Assembly (NCBI GenBank): GCA_021836925.1
Contig: JAKBHG010000046.1
Location: forward strand, 1-5,540
Source: Microcaldota archaeon
Lineage (GTDB): Archaea; Micrarchaeota; Micrarchaeia; Micrarchaeales; Micrarchaeaceae
Length of the DNA: 5,540 bases
Reading direction: 5' to 3'
Positions 1 through 4,788 of the stretch are shown in pieces. Position numbers and translations under genes: made by a program. Each line of letters opens with the position of its first letter. Position 1 is the first letter of the stretch. The notes beneath the pieces are model-generated. The model was not told the origin of the DNA, made no database searches, and saw only the letters and a list, made by a program, of their open reading frames with translations.

Positions 1-210
1 GTGTTCTTCGGCTATTCGATACTCGGCAGCTTCGTGTACGACGTCGTGCTAGTCATGTTCGGCTACTACCTGCTCTCCGCGAAGAGCGCAGTGGTGATAA
101 TGACTGGCATAGGGGTCTTCGCGATAGCCCTCTATGTGGTATACAGGCTTTTCATGTCAAAGGTTGTCAAGCGAGGCGGGCCGAAGGCAGCAGCCGTGGC
201 TGCACAATAG
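1..210 (+). CDS. C-terminal part of a small integral membrane protein (5' partial)
   Basis: An open frame enters at the left edge and stops with TAG at 208-210. The first codon is GTG, but because it is the first base of the window I treat the gene as cut off and the GTG as probably internal. The visible 69 residues contain two hydrophobic stretches, about residues 5-26 and 31-50, separated by a short polar turn (SAKS). A basic tail (KVVKRGG) and an Ala-rich end follow. This suggests two membrane helices with a cytoplasmic, positively charged C-terminus. I do not recognise the family. It converges on the surface-protein gene on the other strand, 31 bases away, and I see no T-tract between them. 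Confidence 0.6.
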   Translation: MFFGYSILGSFVYDVVLVMFGYYLLSAKSAVVIMTGIGVFAIALYVVYRLFMSKVVKRGGPKAAAVAAQ

Positions 211-241
211 AGTCCGCGCAATTCCAGCCCAGACCAAACCT

Positions 242-793
242 TCATGCAGTCTTGTTTACGAAGTACACGATTGCCTCCAACTGTCCGGTCACGTTGTATT
301 CTGGAGCGCGGAGGACCAGCGTGAAGTTGCCGGTGGTGTTCGGGTAGCCAGTGCACGGGCCGCTCTGCATGACGCTGTTCTTGTAAGTGATTAGCGTGAA
401 CGGCTTATACAGCGCAGCGCCGATCGGCGTTCCCTTGCTTGCATTGTATATTATCGAGTAGTCGAACACAGTGCCCGGAGGCATGCTGGTATAGTACGGG
501 AACCTGAACGTTTGTGCCTGTTTCGTCTGTATAGTCGAATTCTCAGGGCAGAATACCTGGTTGACAGTAGCGTATTTCAGCCCCTGGCCCGACACATTAG
601 GCGTGATGCCCACATACATCCTAATGGGCGGGTGCAGCATGTACGGATGCTCCATCGCCGCGCTGAACGCGGTGTATCTCGCGCTAGTGTAATAGGCGAT
701 TATCGCCAAAAGGGCCAGCGCCACAACAAGAGCGATGAGTGGCGGGTCTATTACGCGCTCGGAGCGCCTCCTGATTCTTCGGCTTTTTGCCAT
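242..793 (-). CDS. Single-pass surface protein rich in N-glycosylation sequons, function unknown
   Basis: This 183-residue protein has a basic N-terminus (KSRRIRRRSER), one membrane helix at about residues 18-36 (PPLIALVVALALLAIIAYYT), and then about 145 residues that should face outward. The outer part has seven N-x-S/T sequons, at N66, N85, N117, N152, N156, N167 and N180, and only two cysteines, C82 and C147, which could form a disulfide. I infer a membrane-anchored, heavily glycosylated envelope protein; no enzymatic motif is visible and I do not recognise the family. The ATG at 793 is preferred over one ten codons upstream because GGTG lies six bases before it and the basic-helix signal-anchor begins there. 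The gene is transcribed away from the 16S gene. Confidence 0.75.
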   Translation of the reverse strand: MAKSRRIRRRSERVIDPPLIALVVALALLAIIAYYTSARYTAFSAAMEHPYMLHPPIRMYVGITPNVSGQGLKYATVNQVFCPENSTIQTKQAQTFRFPYYTSMPPGTVFDYSIIYNASKGTPIGAALYKPFTLITYKNSVMQSGPCTGYPNTTGNFTLVLRAPEYNVTGQLEAIVYFVNKTA

Positions 794-799
794 ATACTG

Positions 800-803
800 C
801 ACC
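800..803 (-). promoter_or_regulatory. Ribosome binding site of the surface-protein gene (GGTG)
   Basis: GGTG on the minus strand lies six bases before the ATG at 793 and can pair with CACC in the 16S tail (3072-3075). It supports the shorter start. Confidence 0.5.
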
Positions 804-820
804 GATTTACATGCTCTCCA

Positions 821-832
821 CATATTATTAAG
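821..832 (-). promoter_or_regulatory. Candidate TATA box for the surface-protein gene
   Basis: The minus strand reads CTTAATAATATG here. A start about 26 bases downstream would fall near 800, giving a very short leader that would begin at or inside the proposed ribosome binding site. The promoter call is therefore tentative. The rest of the divergent intergenic region, 833-898, is GC-rich with a short hairpin (GCCGC 844-848 with GCGGC 852-856). Confidence 0.35.
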
Positions 833-898
833 ATTTCTGCAATGCCGCCGTGCGGCCGCCCCTCCTGTTCTCGCCTTGCTGAGGGAAGCGGCGCAAGG

Positions 899-909
899 TT
901 TTTATATGT
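899..909 (+). promoter_or_regulatory. TATA box of the 16S rRNA transcription unit
   Basis: TTTTTATATGT is the best TATA-like element upstream of the 16S gene and follows a GC-rich stretch. It would place transcription start near 928-932. That leaves about 140 bases of leader, enough to include the 5' half of the processing stem at 998-1032. A weaker A/T element at 1041-1049 lies inside the stem and is a poor promoter candidate. Confidence 0.6.
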
Positions 910-977
910 ATACGACAAAAGGATAGTTGCTAATTATGCGCATGATAATCGCGCGTTTTAGTTACGATTACTGTGAA

Positions 978-993
978 AATTCCTGCTGGAATT
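978..993 (+). repeat. Hairpin in the 16S leader
   Basis: AATTCC (978-983) and GGAATT (988-993) form a 6-bp stem with loop TGCT, five bases before the processing stem begins. It may be a leader RNA structure; no function is known to me. Confidence 0.4.
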
Positions 994-997
994 GGAT

Positions 998-1032
998 GTA
1001 GTCTCGAGGAATGCAAAGAGGAGAAAATTCCC
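998..1032 (+). other. 5' half of the pre-16S processing stem with BHB cleavage site
   Basis: This leader segment pairs with 3103-3136 behind the 16S gene. From outside inward: GTAGTCTCGAGGA (998-1010) makes a 13-bp perfect helix, ATGC (1011-1014) is the 4-bp central helix, AAA (1015-1017) is the 5' three-base bulge, GAGGA (1018-1022) is the inner helix, and ATTCCC (1027-1032) adds six more pairs after a small internal loop. This is the canonical BHB layout cut by archaeal splicing endonuclease in pre-rRNA. The predicted cut is between 1016 and 1017. Confidence 0.85.
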
Positions 1033-2118
1033 GTGCCAGTTATTTAAGTTAATTTGTGGCATTGACTGATTCCAGTCGATGCTGCTGGAGGGCACTGCTA
1101 TCAGATTTCGACAGCCATGCAAGTCAGCTCACGGGCTTCCGTGGGCGGCGTACGGCTCAATAACACGTGGTCAATCTACCGTAAAGAGGTGAATACCCTC
1201 GGGAAACTGAGGTTAATACACCATAGGCTATGACATCTGGAAGGAGTCATAACCGAAAGGTGCGCAAATTGCAGCGTTGCTGCTTTACGATGAGACTGCG
1301 GCGGATCAGGCAGACGGCGGGGTAACGGCCCACCGTACCGATAACCCGTAGGGGATATGGGAGTATGAGCCCCGAGAAGGACACTGAGACAAGGGTCCTA
1401 GCGCTATGGCGTGCAGCAGGCGCGCAAACTCCGCAATGCGCGGAAGCGTGACGGGGGGAATCTGAGTGGCTCACTTAGGTGAGCCTTTTGCCAAGTATAG
1501 CAAGCTTGGCGAATAAGTGCTGGGCAAGACCGGTGGCAGCCGCCACGGTAATACCGGCAGCACGAGTTGTGTCCACGATTACTGGGCTTAAAGCGCCCGT
1601 AGCCGGCCGATGCCGTCTCATGTGAAATATTGGCGCTCAACGTCAATGCGTGCATGAGATACCCATCGGCTAGGGAACAGGTGAGGTCAGGGGTACTCAT
1701 AGGGGAGGGGTAAAATCCTGTAATCCTTTGAGGACCAACGGTGGCGAAGGCGCCTGACTAGAATGTATCCGACGGTGAGGGGCGAAGGCTAGGAGAACGA
1801 ATCGGATCAGATACCCGAGTAGCCCTAGCAGTAAATTATGCAGACTCTGGTGTTGCACACGTCTAGAACATGTGCAGTATCGTAGCGTAAGTGTTAAGTC
1901 TGCCGCCTGGGGAGTACGGTCGCAAGATTAAAACTTAAAGCAATTGGCGGGGGAGCACACAAGGGGTGGATGCTGCGGTTTAATTGAATCCAACGTCGGA
2001 AATATTACCAGGAGCGACGGCAGAATGAAGGCCAGACCAAAGATCTTGCCTGACAAGCCGAGAGGTATTGCATGGCGATCGTCAGCTCGTGGTGTGAACT
2101 GTCCGGTTAAGTCCGGTA

Positions 2119-2644
2119 AGCTAACGAAGTGGTACAATGACTAATAGGATAAGGCTAACTGAGAGGCTGAGCTACATGCTCGGCCTGTACGAGTGCAGCA
2201 AGCGTTCCGACGCCTCTGTAAGCATGAGCTCTAAGAAAGACGAGCTCGTGCAGAATTTCACCCAGATGGCGGTGGACGATCTCGGGGTCGAACCCAACAG
2301 GATAATCCTGGAGGGCGCCGGGTCGGTCACCACTGTGAAGTTCTACAATTCAGGGGTAAGGAAGCTGTTCGAGAAGACGCTGCAGAGAAAGGCAGCTGTC
2401 TTCAAGTACAGGAACGCCTATTCCGCAAGCTACATCGCGGCGCTCTATGACTGTAAGGGAGGAAGGGACTCGCACGGCACGTACATAGATGGCATCAAGA
2501 CTGATACCATCATCGTGCTCGAGAGGCTCGGCTTCCACACAGCTCAGAGGAACGCGCGGATATACATTAGAAACGGCGATGACTTTGTCACGTTCATAAA
2601 AGACAGGAGCCTTTCTATTAGTAGCACCATTTCTTAGCCCGGAA
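2119..2644 (+). mobile_element. Archaeal BHB intron in 16S rRNA
   Basis: The conserved stretch after GTTAAGTCCGG is broken and resumes as ACGAGCGAGACCC at 2645. The borders fold into a BHB: central helix CCGG (2113-2116) with CCGG (2639-2642), 5' bulge TAA (2117-2119), 3' bulge AAA (2643-2645), and inner helix GCTAA (2120-2124) with TTAGC (2634-2638), extended by GAAGTGGT with ACCATTTC. Cutting after the second bulge base gives GTTAAGTCCGGTAACGAGCG, the expected exon junction, near E. coli 1101/1102. The outer helix is probably rRNA helix 35 (GCTCG 2085-2089 with CGAGC 2646-2650). Excision would use the splicing endonuclease and an RNA ligase. One reading frame fills nearly all of the intron. 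Confidence 0.92.
2137..2637 (+). CDS. Intron-encoded LAGLIDADG-family protein, catalytic residues substituted
   Basis: The 166 residues have the double-motif layout of archaeal rRNA-intron homing endonucleases, close to the size of I-DmoI. Motif 1 is LSYMLGLYECSKRSD at about residues 11-25, motif 2 is ASYIAALYDCKGGRD at about 97-111, and the usual C-terminal half ends in FVTFIKDRS. Such enzymes cut the intronless 16S allele to spread the intron. Here the metal-binding acidic position of each motif (eighth in LAGLIDADG) is S21 and K107; only the sixth-position acids E19 and D105 remain. DNA cleavage is therefore doubtful, and an RNA-binding maturase role or slow decay is possible. A TAA at 2122-2124 in the same frame makes ATG 2137 the first start. 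Both ends of the frame lie within intron border helices. The codon choice (AGG, ATA, AAG) resembles the neighbours. Confidence 0.85.
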   Translation: MTNRIRLTERLSYMLGLYECSKRSDASVSMSSKKDELVQNFTQMAVDDLGVEPNRIILEGAGSVTTVKFYNSGVRKLFEKTLQRKAAVFKYRNAYSASYIAALYDCKGGRDSHGTYIDGIKTDTIIVLERLGFHTAQRNARIYIRNGDDFVTFIKDRSLSISSTIS

Positions 2645-3102
2645 ACGAGCGAGACCCTCGCAGACAGTTGCCACTTGCTTAGAGATAAGCGAAGCACTCT
2701 GTTTGGATCGCCTCTGTTTAAAGAGGATGAAAGAGAGGACGACGATACGTCAGTACGATCCGAATCTCCTGGGCTACACGCGGCATACAAAGGTCGGTAC
2801 AATGAGACGCAATGCCGAAAGGCAGAGCAAATCCCCTAAAGCCGATCCCGGTCCGGATTGAGGGTTGGAACTCACCCTCATGAAGTTGGAATCCCTAGTA
2901 ATCGCTTGTCACTATCGAGCGGTGAATCTGTCCCCGCTCCTTGCACACACCGCCCGCCAAGTCACCCAAGTAGGGTTTTAATGAGGCGATGCCTACGGCG
3001 TCGTCGAGTTAAGGCTTTGTGAGGAGGGCTAAGGCGTAACAAGGTATCCGTAGGGGAACCTGCGGATAGATCACCTCGTAAAGAACTAAGTGTGCGTTGT
3101 AT

Positions 3103-3136
3103 GGGAATCAATCCTCGCATTAATCCTCGAGACTAC
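3103..3136 (+). other. 3' half of the pre-16S processing stem with BHB cleavage site
   Basis: GGGAAT (3103-3108), TCCTC (3112-3116), GCAT (3117-3120), the three-base bulge TAA (3121-3123) and TCCTCGAGACTAC (3124-3136) pair in order with 1027-1032, 1018-1022, 1011-1014 and 998-1010. The predicted cut is between 3122 and 3123, which would release, and could circularise, the pre-16S. Confidence 0.85.
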
Positions 3137-3138
3137 CC

Positions 3139-3155
3139 TTTTCTTTTTGTCTTTT
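3139..3155 (+). terminator. T-rich terminator of the 16S unit
   Basis: Right after the processing stem the + strand has three T-runs (TTTT, TTTTT, TTTT) broken by single C, G and TC. T-tracts are the main intrinsic termination signal in archaea. It closes a 16S unit that contains no 23S. Confidence 0.65.
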
Positions 3156-3160
3156 CGGAG

Positions 3161-3178
3161 GCATAGCTTCAGCTATGC
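3161..3178. repeat. Perfect inverted repeat, 7-bp stem
   Basis: GCATAGC and GCTATGC flank a TTCA loop just behind the 16S terminator. It could support termination from the left or stabilise an RNA end. Nothing else is recognisable in 3156-3243. Confidence 0.5.
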
Positions 3179-3243
3179 TTCGCTCACTTATCTTGCTTGC
3201 TTACCCATTGGTTTATGGCAGGAATAGAAACCGTGCACTGCAC

Positions 3244-3269
3244 CCATACGAATTCATTTCGCCGTATGG
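3244..3269. repeat. Inverted repeat downstream of the small basic gene
   Basis: CCATACG (3244-3250) and CGTATGG (3263-3269) form a 7-bp stem with a 12-base loop, 11 bases past the stop of the minus-strand gene at 3281. It may be that gene's 3' structure; there is no T-run beside it, so I do not call it a terminator. Confidence 0.4.
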
Positions 3270-3280
3270 AACGCATTTGT

Positions 3281-3502
3281 TTACGGAAGAAGGTTCTTGA
3301 GCAGCCTCATGAATCCGCTTTTCCTTGCTGCAGGCCTGACTACCGTGCCCCCCTTCACCTTTTCGGTTTCGGGATTGTAGCCTTCGGCGTACTGTATGCG
3401 CCATACGAGGCCAGGTACCTCTGTCTTTATGGCTATGTGCGGATCTTGCTTCAGCCTCTGTATGGAATTCAGGCGTGACTTCTCCTCGGTTGCGATATGC
3501 AT
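3281..3502 (-). CDS. Small basic protein, unrecognised
   Basis: The 73-residue protein begins MHIATEEKSRLNSIQRLKQD and ends GFMRLLKNLLP. It is rich in Lys and Arg, with a central patch (VPGLVWRIQYAEGYNPETEKVKGG) that looks like beta strands and turns. There is no membrane helix, cysteine pair or metal motif. Codon use (AGG, ATA, AAG, GGC) matches the ribosomal protein genes, which is why I prefer it over the overlapping open frame on the + strand. A TATA-like CTATAAG lies 23 bases before the ATG with no Shine-Dalgarno motif, the spacing of a leaderless mRNA. Being small and basic next to ribosomal genes, it might bind nucleic acid, but that is speculation. Confidence 0.6.
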   Translation of the reverse strand: MHIATEEKSRLNSIQRLKQDPHIAIKTEVPGLVWRIQYAEGYNPETEKVKGGTVVRPAARKSGFMRLLKNLLP

Positions 3503-3525
3503 GAAAGGGATTGTGAAATAAGTTT

Positions 3526-3532
3526 CTTATAG
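3526..3532 (-). promoter_or_regulatory. TATA box for the small basic gene (leaderless)
   Basis: CTATAAG on the minus strand is separated from the ATG at 3502 by 23 bases. Archaeal TATA boxes sit about 26 bases before the transcription start, so the mRNA would start at or very near the A of the ATG. Confidence 0.5.
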
Positions 3533-3634
3533 GTTATCAGGGCAACTTGGACGCCGTGTAAAACGTGGGAAAAGACGCAAAACTGCCGGTCATAATTGCG
3601 GCGGCGCCTAGAAGGCATCCCTACGGGTAAGACC
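3533..3634. other. Non-coding spacer with small hairpins
   Basis: There is no convincing reading frame. On the + strand CGCAA/TTGCG-type pairing (around 3575-3600), GCCT-AGA-AGGC (3607-3617) and CCC-TAC-GGG (3620-3628) can fold. I looked for C/D boxes, an ACA box with a K-turn, and tRNA arms, and found none complete. It could hold a small RNA or just be the 3' end of the S13 operon transcript. Confidence 0.25.
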
Positions 3635-3655
3635 AAAATTTGAGAATATAAAAAA
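3635..3655 (-). terminator. T-rich terminator of the rps13-rps4-rps11 operon
   Basis: On the minus strand six Ts (3655-3650), then ATATTCTCAAA, then four Ts (3638-3635) begin 10 bases after the rps11 stop. This ends the operon directly after S11. Confidence 0.55.
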
Positions 3656-3665
3656 GGGAATGAGG

Positions 3666-4181
3666 TTATACTCTCCTTCCCCTTCTTCCGCCAGGCCTCT
3701 TCGTCGTGTCCGAAGGCAGCGGCGTCACGTCCTCTATCCTGTTGACCCTTATTCCGCTCCTTGCCAGGACCCTGACCGCGGCCTGGGCGCCCTTGCCCGG
3801 GGTCTTCGACCCGTGGCCGCCAGGAGCCCTTATCTTTATGTTGACGTTGGTTATGCCTCTCGCCTTGGCTTCTGCCGCTATCTTGTATGCAGCCTGCATG
3901 GCAGCATAGGGCGAGCCCTCCTGCGAGTCGGCGCTTATCATCATTCCGCCGCTGGCCACCGATATTGTCTCGGATCCGCTGAGATCCGTAAGCGTTATTA
4001 TAGTGTCATTCTTCGATGAGAGCACGTGCGCGACAGCCCACCTCTCCGCGTTCTCCTTGACCTTCGTCTCCTCCATGGCCTTTGCTTCGTACGAGACCTC
4101 AGTCCTCTTGGCCTTCTGCTGTGTCTTTGCCTCCTTGGACGATGCGGTCGACTTCGCTGCTGCTCCCTTCTTTCCGGCCAT
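3666..4181 (-). CDS. rps11: 30S ribosomal protein S11 (uS11)
   Basis: S11 lines the platform of the small subunit near the E-site mRNA and helps assemble 16S helix 45. The 171-residue product has the archaeal hallmarks in order: [17 protein letters not shown] (64-80), SPYAAM (90-95), [21 protein letters not shown] (115-135), IEDVTPLP (149-156) and the basic end GRRGRRV. The family is usually about 130 residues; here about 45 extra residues at the N-terminus are Ala/Lys/Glu-rich and low complexity. The ATG at 4181 is chosen because GTGAT lies three bases before it; an upstream in-frame ATG at 4226 would overlap S4 by 41 bases. It is the last gene of the operon, and the usual next archaeal gene, rpoD, is absent. 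Confidence 0.95.
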   Translation of the reverse strand: MAGKKGAAAKSTASSKEAKTQQKAKRTEVSYEAKAMEETKVKENAERWAVAHVLSSKNDTIITLTDLSGSETISVASGGMMISADSQEGSPYAAMQAAYKIAAEAKARGITNVNIKIRAPGGHGSKTPGKGAQAAVRVLARSGIRVNRIEDVTPLPSDTTKRPGGRRGRRV

Positions 4182-4184
4182 CAA

Positions 4185-4189
4185 ATCAC
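4185..4189 (-). promoter_or_regulatory. Ribosome binding site of rps11, overlapping the rps4 stop codon
   Basis: GTGAT contains the TGA stop of rps4 (4188-4186) and pairs with ATCAC of the 16S tail (3070-3074). The spacing to the ATG is three bases, which corresponds to about eight from where a GGAGG core would sit. Confidence 0.7.
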
Positions 4190-4779
4190 TTCTCCTCAGC
4201 TGCGGCTTCGTTCTCGCCCGCAGCAATCTTCTCCTCTACCTTGACTTCACCTGCGGACGTGTCGCCTGCAAGAGTCGGTCCCGCCTTCTCCTCCTTGACG
4301 CTTATGTCTATTGGCTTGTAGTAGCTTATGTGGGCCTCCTCCCCGGTGTTGACCATGTAGCCCGGCCTGTTGACCCTCTTGCCGTTTATCGCTATGAAGC
4401 CATGGACTATTATCTGCCTTGCCTGCTTTGGCGTCCTGGCAAGTCCTTTCTTGAAAACAATAGTCTCGAGCCTTCTTTCGAGAAGTGCATTCTCGTCCAG
4501 GTCGAGCAGACTGTCAAGCGTAGCCCCGCTCTGGACCACACCGAGCCTCTCGAGCCTGCCCATCATGTCGTGCTGCAGCGTCTCCGCGTGCGGCGCGCCA
4601 GACAGGAGAAGACGTACGTTCCTTCTTATCCTGCTTACCTCGAACTGAGCCTTCCAAAGCTCAGACATGTTCTTGAGGCCGTACTTTGTGAGAAGCGCGT
4701 TGTCCGCGTTTATCCTTTGAATGTTCCATAGGTCTTTTGGCCTTTCGTATTTCCTGCTGTTCCTCTTCGGTGCTCCCAT
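4186..4779 (-). CDS. rps4: 30S ribosomal protein S4 (uS4)
   Basis: S4 is a primary assembly protein binding the five-way junction of the 16S 5' domain. The 197 residues start with the archaeal N-terminus [19 protein letters not shown] helical region follows, and then the S4 RNA-binding domain at about 101-144 ([20 protein letters not shown] then [17 protein letters not shown] and NRPGYMV). Residues about 163-197 form an acidic, Glu/Ala-rich tail that looks disordered. The start follows GTGATC by three bases and lies five bases after the rps13 stop, showing translational linkage. The tail is longer than I expect for the family and should not affect the core function. Confidence 0.95.
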   Translation of the reverse strand: MGAPKRNSRKYERPKDLWNIQRINADNALLTKYGLKNMSELWKAQFEVSRIRRNVRLLLSGAPHAETLQHDMMGRLERLGVVQSGATLDSLLDLDENALLERRLETIVFKKGLARTPKQARQIIVHGFIAINGKRVNRPGYMVNTGEEAHISYYKPIDISVKEEKAGPTLAGDTSAGEVKVEEKIAAGENEAAAEEK

Positions 4780-4782
4780 TCA

Positions 4783-4788
4783 GATCAC
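4783..4788 (-). promoter_or_regulatory. Ribosome binding site of rps4, overlapping the rps13 stop codon
   Basis: GTGATC includes the rps13 TGA (4787-4785) and is the exact complement of GATCAC in the 16S tail (3069-3074). It ends three bases before the rps4 ATG, the same design as at rps11. Confidence 0.75.

Larger units (their letters stand above)
1069..3079 (+). rRNA. rrs: 16S ribosomal RNA, interrupted by one intron (exons 1069-2118 and 2645-3079)
   Basis: The 5' end ATTCCAGTCGATGCTGCTGG matches the archaeal 16S start. Other landmarks are the 530 loop (1533-1551), GATACCC (1810-1816), AATTGGCGGGGGAGCAC (1942-1958), CACACCGCCCG (2945-2955), GTAACAAGG (3036-3044) and the tail GATCACCTCG (3069-3078). 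Removing the intron leaves about 1,485 nt, the usual archaeal length, so I expect no second intron. It differs from consensus at several conserved sites: 18/917 and 1406/1495 with compensation, and 518, 527, 789 and 804 without compensation I can identify (E. coli numbering). Helix 1 also covaries (CCAG with CTGG). The paired changes argue for a working gene, not a pseudogene or sequencing errors. The ends are estimated to within a few bases. No 23S or 5S follows. Confidence 0.95.

Noticed and set aside
1944..2144. Open frames on both strands inside the 16S exon
   Set aside because: The DNA there is conserved rRNA sequence; no coding function is supported.
2350..2802. Open frame on the minus strand spanning intron and 16S exon
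   Set aside because: It crosses the splice junction into conserved rRNA and is antisense to the intron protein.
3197..3478. Open frame on the + strand opposite the small basic gene
   Set aside because: It has Cys/His/Leu-rich composition, no binding site, and codon use unlike the neighbours; the minus-strand frame has a well-placed TATA box.
3079..3660. 23S or 5S rRNA, tRNA-Ala, SRP RNA or RNase P RNA behind 16S
   Set aside because: None of their conserved segments is present, and a T-tract ends the unit at 3155.
4182..4226. Longer S11 start at 4226
   Set aside because: It overlaps the end of S4 and bypasses the GTGAT site placed before the ATG at 4181.
4003..4731. Long open frame on the + strand across S4 and S11
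   Set aside because: It lies antisense to two certain ribosomal protein genes and has no family features; it is a by-product of their codon use.
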